Positions 38,201 through 51,429 of a stretch of DNA of 64,000 nucleotides are shown here, piece after piece. The stretch is from Druceiella hillmani (Eukaryota > Arthropoda > Insecta > Lepidoptera > Hepialidae): contig JAYKKI010000007.1 of assembly GCA_039881145.1 (NCBI GenBank), forward strand, positions 44,950,501 to 45,014,500, written 5' to 3'. Under the pieces are notes generated by a model. It worked only from the letters and a program-made list of their open reading frames with translations, did not search any database and was not told where the DNA came from. The position numbers and the translations under genes were made by a program. The number at the start of each line of letters is the position of its first letter. The first letter of the stretch is position 1.

Positions 38201-41200
38201 CAAATATTTCATTGTTTACAATTACTTTCGATATAGCTATTATTCTTTTCTGTACAAAATAACATACGGCAGTGCTCCGACAAGTTACCTAAAGACCCAA
38301 CCATGGGAATGTGTGCGACTTTATTGATTCATTTTAATACCTTGCAATGATTTAGGGCTTCGTTTTATTATTATTTTACACAAATATTTCATTGTTTACA
38401 ATTACTTTCGATATAGCTATTATTCTTTTCTGTATAAAATAACATACGGCAGTGCTCCGACAAGGTATCTAAAGACCAAACCATGGGAATATGTCCGACT
38501 TTATCGATTCATTTTAATACTTTGCAATTATTTAGAGCTTCTTTTTATTATTATTTTATACAAATATTTCATTGTTTATAATTACTTTCGATATAGCTAT
38601 TATTCTTTTCTGTACAAAATAACATACGGCAGTGCTCCGACAAGTTACCTAAAGACCAAACCATGGGAATGTGTGCGACTTTATTGATTCATTTTAATAC
38701 CTTGCAATGATTTAGGGCTTCGTTTTATTATTATTTTACACAAATATTTCATTGTTTACAATTACTTTCGATATAGCTATTATTCTTTTCTGTACAAAAT
38801 AACATACGGCAGTGCTCCGACAAGTTACCTAAAGACCAAACCATGGGAATGTGTGCGAATTTATTGATTCATTTTAATACCTTGCAATGATTTAGGGCTT
38901 CGTTTTATTATTATTTTACACAAATATTTCATTGTTTACAATTACTTTCGATATAGCTATTATTCTTTTCTGTACAAAATAACATACGGCAGTGCTCCGA
39001 CAAGTTACCTAAAGACCCAACCATGGGAATGTGTGCGACTTTATTGATTCATTTTAGTACCTTGCAATGATTTAGGGCTTCGTTTTATTATTATTTTACA
39101 CAAATATTTCATTGTTTACAATTACTTTCGATATAGCTATTATTCTTTTCTGTACAAAATAACATACGGCAGTGCTCCGACAAGTTACCTAAAGACCAAA
39201 CCATGGGAATGTGTGCGACTTTATTGATTCATTTTAATACCTTGCAATGATTTAAGGCTTCGTTTTATTATTATTTTACACAAATATTTCATTGTTTACA
39301 ATTACTTTCGATATAGCTATTATTCTTTTCTGTACAAAATAACATACGGCAGTGCTCCGACAAGTTACCTAAAGACCAAACCATGTGAATGTGTGCGACT
39401 TTATTGATTCATTTTAATACCTTGCAATGATTTAGGGCTTCGTTTTATTATTATTTTACACAAATATTTCATTGTTTACAATTACTTTCGATATAGCTAT
39501 TATTCTTTTCTGTACAAAATAACATACGGCAGTGCTCCGACAAGTTACCTAAAGACCCAACCATGGGAATGTGTGCGACTTTATTGATTCATTTTAATAC
39601 CTTGCAATGATTTAAGGCTTCGTTTTATTATTATTTTACACAAATATTTCATTGTTTACAATTACTTTCGATATAGCTATTATTCTTTTCTGTACAAAAT
39701 AACATACGGCAGTGCTCCGACAAGTTACCTAAAGACCAAACCATGGGAATGTGTGCGACTTTATTGATTCATTTTAATACCTTGCAATGATTTAGGGCTT
39801 CGTTTTATTATTATTTTACACAAATATTTCATTGTTTACAATTACTTTCGATATAGCTATTATTTTTTCTGTATAAAATAACATACCGCAGTGCTCCGAC
39901 AATTTATCTAAAGAGCAAACGATGGGAATATGTGCGACTTTATTTATTCATTTTAATACTTTGTAATTATTTAGGGTTTCTTTTTATTATTATTTTACAC
40001 AAATATTTCATTGTTTACAATTACTTTCGATATATCTATTATTCTTTTCTGTATAAAATAACATACGGCAGTGCTCCGACAAGTTATCTAAAGACCAAAC
40101 GATGGGAATATGTGCGACTTTATTGATTCATTTTAATACTTTATAATTATTTAGGGTTTCTTTTTATTATTATTTTACACAAATATTTTATTGTTTACAA
40201 TTACTTTCGATATAGCTATTATTCTTTTCTGTATAAAATAACATACGGCAGTGCTCCGACAAGTTATCTAAAGACCAAACGATGGGAATATGTGCGACTT
40301 TATTGATTCATTTTAATACTTTATAATTATTTAGGGTTTCTTTTTATTATTATTTTACACAAATATTTCATTGTTTACAATTACTTTCAATATAGCTATT
40401 ATTCTTTTCTGTATAAAATAACATACGGTAGTGCTCCGACAAGGTATCTAAAGACCAAACCATGGGAATGTGTGCGACTTTATTGATTCATTTTAATACT
40501 TTGCAATTATTTACGGCTTCTTTTTATTATTATTTTACACAAATATTTCATTGTTTACAATTACTTTCGATATAGCTATTATTCTTTTCTGTACAAAATA
40601 ACATACGGCAGTGCTCCGACAAGTTACCTAAAGACCAAACCATGGGAATGTGTGCGACTTTATTGATTCATTTTAATACTTTGCAATGATTTAGTGCTTC
40701 TTTTTATTAATATTTTACACAAATATTTCATTTTTTACAATTACTTTCGATATAGCTATTATTTTTTCTGTATAAAATAACATACGGCAGTGCTCCGACA
40801 ATTTATCTAAAGAGCAAACGATGGGAATATGTGCTACTTTATTGATTCATTTTAATACTTTTAAATTATTTAGGGTTTCTTTTTATTATTATTTTACACA
40901 AATATTTCATTGTTTACAATTACTTTCGATATATCTATTATTCTTTTCTGTATAAAATAACATACGGCAGTGCTCCGACAAGTTACCTAAAGACCAAACC
41001 ATGGGAATATGTGCGACTTTATTGATTCATTTTAATACTTTGCAATTATTTAGGGCTTCTTTTTATTATTATTTTACACAAATATTTCATTGTTTACAAT
41101 TACTTTCGATATAGCTATTATTCTTTTCTGTACAAAATAACATACGGCAGTGCTCCGACAAGTTACCTAAAGACCAAACCATGGGAATGTGTGCGACTTT

Positions 41201-42045
41201 ATTGATTCATTTTAATACTTTGCAATGATTTAGGGCTTCTTTTTATTATTATTTTACACAAATATTTCATTGTTTACAATTACTTTCGATATAGCTATTA
41301 TTTTTTCTGTATAAAATAACATACGGCAGTGCTACGACAATTTATCTAAAGAGCAAACGATGGGAATATGTGCGACTTTATTGATTCATTTTAATACTTT
41401 GTAATTATTTAGGGTTTCTTTTTATTATTATTTTACACAAATATTTCATTGTTTACAATTACTTTCGATATATCTATTATTCTTTTCTGTATAAAATAAC
41501 ATACGGCAGTGCTCCGACAAGTTATCTAAAGACCAAACGATGGGAATATGTGCGACTTTATTGATTCATTTTAATACTTTGCAATGATTTAGGGCTTCTT
41601 TTTATTATTATTTTACACAAATATTTCATTGTTTACAATTACTTTCTATATACCTATTATCCTTTCCTGTATAAAATAACTTATGGCAGTGCTCCGACAA
41701 GTTATCTACACACCAAACCATGGGAATATGTCCGACTTTATCGATTCATTTTAATACTTCGCAATAATTTAAGATATTTTTATTATTATTTTACACAAAC
41801 ATTTTATTGTTTACAATTACTTTCTATATACCTATTATTCTTTCCTGTATAAAATAACGTATGGCAGTGCTCCGACAAGTTATCTACACACCAAACCATG
41901 GGAATATGTCCGACTTTATCGATTCATTTTAATACTTCGCAATAATTTAAGATATTTTTATTATTATTTTACACAAACATTTTATTGTTTACAATTACTT
42001 TCTATCTACCTATTATTCTTTTCTGTATAAAATAACGTATGGCAG
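35236..42045. repeat. Satellite array, 180-bp monomer, about 38 copies
   Basis: The monomer anchor accaaaccatgggaat first appears at 35236 and recurs every 180 bp to 42045. Most internal monomers are more than 95 percent alike, while the first few and last few are diverged. Shared edge variants, such as aataattta(g/a)gatat in place of aatgatttagggctt, occur in the first and last monomers. Marker variants inside the array recur at 720-bp and 540-bp steps. A block of about 1.26 kb (about 36300-37560) is repeated 1,980 bp further on (about 38280-39540), so there is higher-order structure. No domain is encoded; short open frames are by-products. Confidence 0.97.
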
Positions 42046-42099
42046 GTATCGGCAGAAAAAATCTGGCGGTACGCACGCCACGTCATCTAATTTTAATCG

Positions 42100-42600
42100 A
42101 ACCCTCTTGAGCCAATAAATAGCATATAATACCAAATTTCCCAAACTTACTTTTAATGGATTCAGATATATGTAGCTCAATAAATACTAATGGAGAATAA
42201 ATAGTGTAAGAGGTCTCCGTCATCTGAAATACCGTTCCCATAAAATCACATTATATAGAGTTGGTACTGACGTGAATCATGCCATGTTCTATTAGGTTCT
42301 CAAGTAGCCTTGCAGAACAGTAACCTGAACATATTGACCTAGTTAGGTAACTTTGCGAGGGAATATGCAATGACCAGAATGGGATCTTTCAAGTTTGCGA
42401 ATCTAAGTCGTAATGGTAAAATTGTTTAGATTTATAGTCTGTTTCATGACAGTTCAAGTATTGTACGTAGATATAAGTTGAAAAAAAGATTGTAATGTTA
42501 AATTTATGAATGTGTCTGTAGGATACTAAAAAAATGTTTATGTTATTATTGTTGTAAACTATTATTATATATTTAAAATATTTTACTTAATTTTTATTCA
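42100..42600. other. Right flank of the satellite, no gene seen
   Basis: Contains a 37-bp block at 42206-42243 that matches 35045-35081 on the other side of the array at about 32 of 37 positions in direct orientation. No coding region was recognised. Confidence 0.5.
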
Positions 42601-42868
42601 CAAGTAAATGAAACTACGTGATGTAATATTATTTCTACTTTATTTAAATTATTAACCACGACCTAGGTTTCGTTACAACATCTTTAGGTGGGCATTCTCT
42701 TCCAATTGTCGACCTGAAGATGTTGTCATACAACACGGGTCACGCATATCTAGGTCGTGATTAATAATTTAAATAACATAGATATAATACTATATCACAT
42801 AATTTAATTTGAGTGTAGAAAAATGAAGTAATAATGAATTTCTACAAAATTAACGCCAAATATATCCA
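42601..42868 (+). mobile_element. Foldback element, copy C (diverged)
   Basis: The left arm starts aagtaaatgaaactacgtg near 42602. The acgacctaggttt, acaacatctt(t)aggtggg and cctgaagatgttgt blocks are present, but the centre is replaced by a short unpaired stretch (cattctcttccaattgt). The right arm has insertions (acacgggtcacgcat). The tail ends ccaaatatatcc near 42867. It is the most diverged of the five copies and in the same orientation as A, B and D. Confidence 0.75.
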
Positions 42869-42957
42869 AAAATATTTTAATTATTAATAAGAAATATTTC
42901 GTTAATTAATAGCAGCATTTTCAATGTATTTATAAAAATTGTTGCTTATTATGCGTG

Positions 42958-42958
<1 letters not shown>

Positions 42959-43024
<66 letters not shown>
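42959..43024. repeat. (TA)n microsatellite
   Basis: A TA run about 90 bp beyond the tail of foldback copy C. Confidence 0.95.
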
Positions 43025-43027
<3 letters not shown>

Positions 43028-43029
43028 AT

Positions 43030-43890
43030 GTTTAAATATTTTTTTATTGTATACCTCCATCATATAGCAATGCTAGTACGTCTACATTATATTAGGTAGT
43101 TAATATTTTTTTCAGGTTTGTCATTATAATAATTGAAGTAAAACATAATAATTGTTAATATTCCTCAAGTAAATTAAGTATCTAAGTACTATGGCGGAGT
43201 TCTTGTAAAATATTCCTAGAAGTGACAATATTTATTTTCTTCATTAAAACTTTAACAGATATGCGTTATAAGTTTAATAGTTTAAATATAAAAATATAGC
43301 CTATGGATTAAGCAGAAAGTATTATTAATAGAGAATTATGTATAACATTAAAATTGTATCATCTGTAACTTTTTAACACGCTTTATATTAGCTTTATTTA
43401 GCTTTATTTAACTTTAAAGCGTGTAAAGTACACGCTTTATATAACTTTTTAACATGCTTTATATTAGCTTCACTTATACGTTTGTACGTTAATTTTCCAA
43501 ATAAATTTTTACCCACATTCAGACATGCGAATTATTTAAAATTATAAACATCGGTTCTTGACTGGTAACAATAGAATAAATTCATAAGTAACAACTTGTA
43601 AATTAAAATTAAATTTTAAAACAACTCACTTTTGTGGCAATGTGAAATAAAAAGTAACAAATAATCTTTAAATGTAAAGATTTTGGTCCAGAGCGAAAAG
43701 TGTCTCACAACTCGGTATAACGTAATTTTTAAGAAGCTTAAAATGAGAATGGAGTAATTGACAAAAAAAATTAAAATGATTTAAAATTTAAAAAATTATA
43801 TTAAATAATACTTTAATGTAAAAAAGTATGGGGTGTTTCCGACTTACTCGTACAGTTACGACAAATGATATCAAGCACCACTTTTTTACA
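43030..43890. other. AT-rich stretch with a local duplication
   Basis: The word taactttttaaca(c/t)gctttatattagctt occurs at about 43367 and 43441, with an aaagcgtgt/acacgcttt inverted pair between them. No gene was recognised. Confidence 0.5.
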
Positions 43891-43900
43891 TTAACATTAA

Positions 43901-44180
43901 TCACAATTAAATGAAACTACGTGATGTAGTATTATTTCTACTTTCTTTAAGTTCTTTACTACGACCTAGGTTTCGTTGTATTAGAATATTTTCAGGTGGG
44001 CTATTAGCAAAGATTCTTTGCTAATAGTTAGTGCCAATATCCCACCTGAAGATGTTCTAATATAACGAAACCTAGGTCGTGGTAAAGAACTTAAATAAAG
44101 TAGAAATAATACTACATCACGTAGTTTCATTTAATTGTGAATAATGAATTTCTACAAAATTAACGCCAAATATATTCAAT
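43901..44180 (+). mobile_element. Foldback element, copy D
   Basis: The arms run from tcacaattaaatgaaac at 43901 to gtagtttcatttaattgtga near 44140. They contain complete acctaggttt, aggtgggctattagcaaaga and mirrored blocks. About 16 extra bases (tagtgccaatat) lie just right of the centre. The tail ends ccaaatatattcaat near 44180. Confidence 0.85.
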
Positions 44181-44189
44181 ATTCAATAA

Positions 44190-45065
44190 TTAAAATTAAT
44201 ATTTTTGTGTGGATGTTACATGCCTTCGAATTTTATATTTTATATGATCTCTTGTTAAATATAAAAAGAAAAGCTAATCTTATCAAGGGGCACTTGCTTT
44301 AGTTCGCCAAGAGATAAAATGAAATCATCTCTTTCGCCTCGGCATAGTATAAATTTAATTACGACCTGTCTATTCTATTTTTGAAAAACAAATTAATCCA
44401 TACTTAAGAGTTGTCATGTCTGAATTCAATTTATTCGATGGAGCCATCGAATATTAAATTTAATTATTAATTTTAACTATTCTTAACTCTGTGCCATTCC
44501 AAATAGTTAAATATAATCGTTTGTAAATATTCATTCACATGTATCGACAAAGAGCGTTATTATGTCGACGTCTCAATTTTATTTACATGTTTGGAGATGT
44601 GGGAATAAAATTGCAAGTGGAAAAAATGAGAATTGCTCAATCGGAATGGAAAAGTAAACAAGCGTCGTATTTAGTGGATTCGGAAAAGCTATCGTAATAG
44701 AGTTTTACAATGGATGCCGAAATTGTTTGTATAAGGAGAATAAATGTTTGATTTTGAAAGTCAAAGTTTTTCGAAATGCAAATAATGAAAGTGCACTGAA
44801 GTACAATATTAGAAATTAAGCTATGAAGCAACATAATATGTTTGTAATAAATGGTGTATTTAGCGCTAAATTCTAAGTTACTGAAGTATTGTTATATTTT
44901 TCTACAATAAGTGTTATTAGTTAGGACAGCTCAATTTCTTTTTCAATATTTTTGTTTCGATAATTGTTATGATGAGATAAAATAAATAACAGCTTCTAAA
45001 ATTTGTTTCCATCTGATATGCTCCATAAAATAAAAAACCAAAGTACGCAGAACTCGCACGCTGAG
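44190..45065. other. AT-rich stretch, no gene seen
   Basis: Holds a perfect short palindrome at about 44434-44453 (attcgatgg/ccatcgaat around ag). No coding region was recognised. Confidence 0.4.
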
Positions 45066-45070
45066 GTACT

Positions 45071-47876
45071 CAGGTCATTGTCAATTACAACGCATTTATT
45101 ATTAATTACTATTACTCAGGCCATTGTCAATTACAACGCGTTTATTATTAGTTACTATTACTCAGGTCATTGTCAATTACAACGCGTTTATTATTAGTTA
45201 CTATTACTCAGGTCATTGTCAATTACAACGCGTTTATTATTAGTTACTATTACTCAGGTCATTGTCAATTACAACGCGTTTATTATTAGTTACTATTACT
45301 CAGGTCATTGTCAATTACAACGCGTTTATTATTAGTTACTATTACTCAGGTCATTGTCAATTACAACGCGTTTATTATTAGTTACTATTACTCAGGTCAT
45401 TGTCAATTACAACGCGTTTATTATTAGTTACTATTACTCAGGTCATTGTCAATTACAACGCGTTTATTATTAGTTACTATTACTCAGGTCATTGTCAATT
45501 ACAACGCGTTTATTATTAGTTACTATTATTCAGGTCATTGTCAATTACAACGCGTTTATTATTAGTTACTATTACTCAGGTCATTGTCAATTACAACGCG
45601 TTTATTATTAGTTACTATTACTCAGGTCATTGTCAATTACAACGCGTTTATTATTAGTTACTATTACTCAGGTCATTGTCAATTACAACGCATTTATTAT
45701 TAGATACTATTACTCAGGTCATTGTCAATTACAACGCGTTTAATATTAGTTACTATTACTCAGGTCATTGTCAATTACAACGCATTTATTATTAGTTACT
45801 ATTATTCAGGTCATTGTCAATTACAACGCGTTTAATATTAGTTACTATTACTCAGGTTATTGTCAATTACAACGCATTTATTATTAGTTACTATTATTCA
45901 GGTCATTCTCAATTACAACGCGTTTAATATTAGTTACTATTACTCAGGTCATTGTCAATTACAACGCATTTATTATTAGTTACTATTACTCAGGTCATTG
46001 TCAATTACAACGCATTTATTATTAGATACTATTACTCAGGTCATTGTCAATTATAACGCGTTTAATATTAGTTACTATTACTCAGGTCATTGTCAATTAC
46101 AACGCATTTATTATTAGTTACTATTATTCAGGTCATTGTCAATTACAACGCGTTTAATATTAGTTACTATTACTCAGGTCATTGTCAATTACAACGCATT
46201 TATTATTAGTTACTATTACTCAGGTCTTTGTCAATTACAACGCGTTTATTATTAGTTACTATTACTCAGTTCATTGTCAATTACAACGCGTTTATTATTA
46301 GTTACTATTACTCAGGTCATTGTCAATTACAACGCGTTTAATATTAGTTACTATTACTCAGGTCATTGTCAATTACAACGCATTTATTATTAGTTACTAT
46401 TATTCAGGTCATTGTCAATTACAACGCGTTTAATATTAGTTACTATTACTCAGGTCATTGTCAATTACAACGCATTTATTATTAGTTACTATTACTCAGG
46501 TCTTTGTCAATTACAACGCGTTTATTATTAGTTACTATTACTCAGGTCATTGTCAATTACAACGCGTTTAATATTAGTTACTATTACTCAGGTCATTTTC
46601 AATTACAACGCATTTATTATTAGTTACTATTACTCAGGTCTTTGTCAATTACAATGCATTTATTATTAGTTACTATTATTCAGGTCATTGTCAATTACAA
46701 CGCGTTTAATATTAGTTACTATTACTCAGGTCATTGTCAATTACAACGCATTTATTATTAGTTACTATTACTCAGGTCTTTGTCAATTACAACGCGTTTA
46801 TTATTAGTTACTATTACTCAGGTCATTGTCAATTACAACGCGTTTAATATTAGTTACTATTACTCAGGTCATTTTCAATTACAACGCATTTATTATTAGT
46901 TACTATTACTCAGGTCTTTGTCAATTACAATGCATTTATTATTAGTTACTATTATTCAGGTCATTGTCAATTACAACGCGTTTAATATTAGTTACTATTA
47001 CTCAGGTCATTGTCAATTACAACGCATTTATTATTAGTTACTATTACTCAGGTCTTTGTCAATTACAACGCGTTTATTATTAGTTACTATTACTCAGGTC
47101 ATTGTCAATTACAACGCGTTTAATATTAGTTACTATTACTCAGGTCATTTTCAATTACAACGCATTTATTATTAGTTACTATTACTCAGGTCTTTGTCAA
47201 TTACAATGCATTTATTATTAGTTACTATTATTCAGGTCATTGTCAATTACAACGCGTTTAATATTAGTTACTATTACTCAGGTCATTGTCAATTACAACG
47301 CATTTATTATTAGTTACTATTACTCAGGTCTTTGTCAATTACAACGCGTTTATTATTAGTTACTATTACTCAGGTCATTGTCAATTACAACGCGTTTAAT
47401 ATTAGTTACTATTACTCAGGTCATTTTCAATTACAACGCATTTATTATTAGTTACTATTACTCAGGTCTTTGTCAATTACAATGCATTTATTATTAGTTA
47501 CTATTATTCAGGTCATTGTCAATTACAACGCGTTTAATATTAGTTACTATTACTCAGGTCATTGTCAATTACAACGCGTTTATTATTAGTTACTATTACT
47601 CAGGTCATTGTCAATTACAACGCGTTTATTATTAGTTACTATTACTCAGGTCATTGTCAATTACAACGCGTTTATTATTAGTTACTATTACTCAGGTCAT
47701 TGTCAATTACAACGCATTTATTATTAGATACTATTACTCAGGTCATTGTCAATTACAACGCGTTTAATATTAGTTACTATTACTCAGGTCATTGTCAATT
47801 ACAACGCATTTATTATTAGTTACTATTATTCAGGTCATTGTCAATTACAACGCGTTTATTATTAGTTACTATTACT
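45071..47876. repeat. Minisatellite, 46-bp unit, 61 copies
   Basis: The unit begins caggtcattgtcaattacaa and ends attagttactattact. Its length is exactly 46 bp and 61 units fill 2,806 bp without indels. Variation is confined to a few sites: catt/cttt, gtc/ttc, acgcg/acgca/atgca, ttattatt/ttaatatt, and attact/attatt. From about 46500 to 47520 these variants recur in a fixed order of six units; the marker acaatgcatt lies at 46651, 46927, 47203 and 47479, giving a 276-bp higher-order repeat. The unit length is not a multiple of three, so this is not a coding repeat. Confidence 0.97.
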
Positions 47877-47879
47877 CAT

Positions 47880-49590
47880 TTATACTTGTAAATCTTGGCC
47901 ATAACTATTTACAGTGACTAAAAAAATTTCAATGACACCCATTAATGAGTTGTCCATAACAATAAATATGTTATCAACGGTTCATCCCGTTCACTGCTAT
48001 TGTCTCTTTAATTTTAGGAATCAATATTTGATAACAGGAAATGTATAAAATTGTGTTCAAATTACTAACTATATTACGCTGCCGTGCCTCTCGCTCACAC
48101 GCAGTCGCACGTCGAGGGTAAACAACTTGTAGCAAGCGAATACTACAATAGTTCAGTAAGTGTAATAATAATTTTATTTAGAGGCTATATGGTCTTACAA
48201 ATTATTATTCTAAACTTGAAAATGAAAGGTGTCAAAGAAGGAAAAACAAATTAACAGATTCGATAACTTTTCCTCAAAAAATGTGTGCCTACAACTTTGT
48301 TTAATTTTTCACGTATTATCACCAAGATATTCTAACAGTCCGAAATATTTCCAATGTTTTTGGCTTGTAAACTTCACAAATAAATGCCCCTCTCCCTCTG
48401 GAATTGGTTTTCGCACAATTTGGCGATAAGTCAATTAAAAAAAAGATAAGATAATTAAAAAAAATTATATTTTGGTAAATAAAACCCATTCAAAATAAAG
48501 TCCTTTATGTTATACCCAACTTGGTCTTGTTGACAAAGTTTTAAATTTTAATCCTTATTGAAACACGGTTTTGAATAAAAATAAAAATATCTTCAAAATT
48601 ATTTCGATAGTAAATACAAACATACAAACTCTATAAATGTGCCATTTAAAACTCTATTTCAAATCGAGCACAGTAGTGGTTGCTGAGAGAAACAGAGTTC
48701 CAGCTCGCCATCAGGGTCCCGTTTTTACCTTTTTGAACGGAATATTAAAAAAAACTGAATGCCTTGGTATTTTTACTTTTGAAAATAAAAATACCGAGAT
48801 GATGAAGTTCTTTATTCCTCATTTCTTAATTAGGTGGATACACACAAGAACACGAATAACAAAACCATACCGTAATTGTTTCTCATTTTCCATCATAACA
48901 GTAACTGGAAGTTTTATTGATGAAAAAAGTATGTCCATCTGTCCGTATATCTTCGGGATTGACGAAAAAGAAGTTACGAAAAAAGTGAGGAAAACAATTT
49001 TTACAAAAATTGAGAAAAAATAATCAAACCAATACATGAATTCATTTTTTTTAAATTTACGAATTAATTTTTTTTTTAATTGACAAATTACGTAATCTAT
49101 TACCCTATCCCATTATACAAACTTCTATCATTTATCTTTAAAAATACGAAAAAAATTTCTTTAAAAATTATAAATCAAAACTTTAATAAAAACAAAGAAA
49201 ATAAAAAATAACTATAAATGAAAAAAAAATTTAAAAATCTTCCGGCATCGGCTCCAATGAATGTTTAAAAAACTCCAAATTACAAAATATTCTAAAATTA
49301 TAATAACGGTATTTGAAAAACATGTTTAAATACAATGACTTATGATTTTTCGCATGAAAATTCATATTATATTCTTTATTTCAAAGGAACTTAGTACTAT
49401 AGTAAAAACGATAATATATTACATTTAAAAGTTTGTCTCCCATTAGGACGATAGTACTTTTTTAAAAGAAGTTAATAAAATAAATAAAAAAGAAATCCTA
49501 ATCCGTAACGATTTTTTTAGAAGATAATAACCAGGGCTTACAATTTATAAATTTCTGATAAACGTGTACATACAATTTATAATTGACTAT
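47880..49590. other. Intergenic stretch with interspersed-repeat scraps
   Basis: At 48700-48755 a cagggtcccgtttttacc...gaacggaat stretch resembles a dispersed repeat common in moth genomes. The 128-codon frame at 48637-49023 runs through it and looks incidental. No other gene was recognised. Confidence 0.45.
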
Positions 49591-49594
49591 TTAG

Positions 49595-50062
49595 TCATTG
49601 GATAAAGTTGAACTTTTTTTGAAAATTCATCTACTTGAACTTTTAGACCCATCCTTATTTCAAAGTTTTAAAAAACTAATCACTGACTTCAGTCACCGAC
49701 CAGCAACGTTTTGTATGACTACCCAGAAAGGAACGTTATGGATTCAGGATTCAACTATGCACCCACATGATTTTTTAAAATCAATACATCACCCGAGTAA
49801 TCCATTACCCGATCCCGTCATACGAACTGACTTTTCAGAGGATGACCACCATATCGAAGCGTTTGAGCAAGTTCAAGAAGACGACTACTTGAAGGGCACA
49901 GTGGTAATCACATTGCTTGGTGACCAGATAACAATAAAGAACCATAACCGGCAAACCGAGGACTGGTATTACATACTGAACTCAGACATTACAGCTTACT
50001 TCTGTCTTTTGGTGAAAGGGCACAACAGCGAATTGGCGACGCGGCACAACGACGCCAAGTAA
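49595..50062 (+). pseudogene. Open stretch in helicase-element relic, function unknown
   Basis: The frame is open for 155 codons from just after a stop at 49592-49594, but the first in-frame ATG is not until 49715. An acceptor-like gactatttag immediately precedes it. I recognise no domain. Visible are a hydrophobic helix-like start (VELFLKIHLLELLDPSLF), a Pro/His-rich middle, an acidic stretch (DFSEDDHHIEAFEQVQEDD), and a mixed alpha/beta C-terminal part. After the stop the same frame continues, with stops, into Leu-rich heptads suggestive of a coiled coil (about 50090-50200). Downstream lies a PIF1-type helicase remnant, so this is probably another part of the same mobile element. Confidence 0.4.
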
Positions 50063-50269
50063 CCATTGCCTGCCGAAAAATACCCGTTGCGGCCACTAGA
50101 AGATGAGAATATTTCAAATAAACTGGCTAGATGAGAACAGGAGATAAAGCAGGCTTTAGCTCGTATCACGGTTTAAAATCTGGCTGATGATATAGATAGA
50201 TGTAATAATAAAGTCTTAAAGCCTTGGCGTTGACAAAGTCAAGGACGCTGAAATTTTCAATTGAAAATA

Positions 50270-51360
50270 TGAAATGTGATGATGAAGTTGTTATTATAGA
50301 TGAAGCTAATGAGCTTATGATACAAGAAATGATTGACCAGCATGCGCATCAACTACTTCAGACATCATCTTAATACCGAATCTATTTCAAGTCGTCGTAT
50401 ATCGCTAAGACGGAAGGAACTTGTACCAGAACAAATTACGCCATGAAATTTATTATAAAGCAAATATATCGCTTCGCTCATACTACAATGAATAAGACTG
50501 TTTCAATCTCAGCACTACTGATTGAAGGTAACACTTTGCACTCTACTTTTGCTCTCTCCATTTAAAAAGACAAAACAAAAACTCTTCGCTTACTAATTGG
50601 CGATCAAAAATTCAGGCATATCAATTGACCCACCATAGATCAGTAAATGATATCTTATACGGCCATTCGAAATATAGATCTGAGGGTGTATTTGCGTTGT
50701 TTTGTTTGGTGATTTGTTGGCCACCAGTTAGCAGCGTGCAAACTATCCCATCTACTTGGCAGGTGGACCATTGTAATGTCTTAATGGCAATCGATCTAAC
50801 TAAGAATCTATGAGGTTATAGCTTCAAACGTAACCGTGGCAGCAAAAACACACAAGATTGCTTCGTCTCCAAAATTTAAATAGCACTGAAGTTATTTCAA
50901 AACCTTTAAAAATTTATCTCGGTTCTAGGATAATGCTTTGCGAGAATATTCAATATAAAACACGGTCTGGTTAACGGGACTATGGGTATTCATGGAAAAA
51001 TAGAGTAGCCTGCTCTACGTACGTGCAGCTTAAAACTGATGATCTGCCACAAGCAGTCGTGGTCAAGTTTGACTATGGTACCATTCGTGACAACATTGTC
51101 AATGTCAAAGTGAAGATCGAGCAAACCATCAAAAAATTCTTCGCTTTGCGTGAACTAAACAATGCAGAAAGACGAATGCTCCCAATTATATTGTGTTGAG
51201 CTGTCATTGTGCACAAGCTCCGAGTTTCTAGTTAAGATAGGGCCATTGCGCGTTTTAGTTCAAACATGGTTCCTAAGTAATGCTGAATAACTCGAGAGAG
51301 ATGGAAGGCTTAGTCATTAGAACTATGAACTCTAGAAAGTTGCTTTTTGAATATTTTTAT
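50270..51360 (+). pseudogene. PIF1-like helicase remnant of a mobile element
   Basis: Plus-strand fragments fit the PIF1 superfamily of 5'-3' DNA helicases, as found in Helitron/Helentron-like elements and related insect repeats. A block at about 50523-50562 (IEGNTLHSTFAL) matches the 'G-x-T-x-HS-x-F' motif after Walker A. Near 51045-51075 is a 'LP-x-x-VVVKFD' block. At about 51161-51240 is RRMLPIILC-stop-AVIVHKL followed by DRAIAR, which aligns with the conserved 'VHK-x-QG-x-T-x-D' segment but has lost the QG. At 51290-51345 is a remnant of the following Ser-Arg region. Walker A and B are not intact and many stops are present, so it is dead. Confidence 0.5.
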
Positions 51361-51429
51361 GAAAAAATAAATCTATAGATTTTTATTATAACTTTACTTC
51401 CAGTTCCGTGACACTGTACAAGCTTTCTC

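Noticed and set aside
39932..40126. 64-codon frame within the 180-bp array
   Set aside because: It is a by-product of the satellite monomer. The frame is closed in most monomers and has no domain.
45071..47876. CRISPR-like appearance of regularly spaced repeats
   Set aside because: The whole 46-bp unit is repeated with no unique spacers. It is a minisatellite in an insect-like genome.
48637..49023. 128-codon plus-strand frame
   Set aside because: It runs through an interspersed repeat tail and has no domain, signal peptide or splice context. An overlapping minus frame is equally open.
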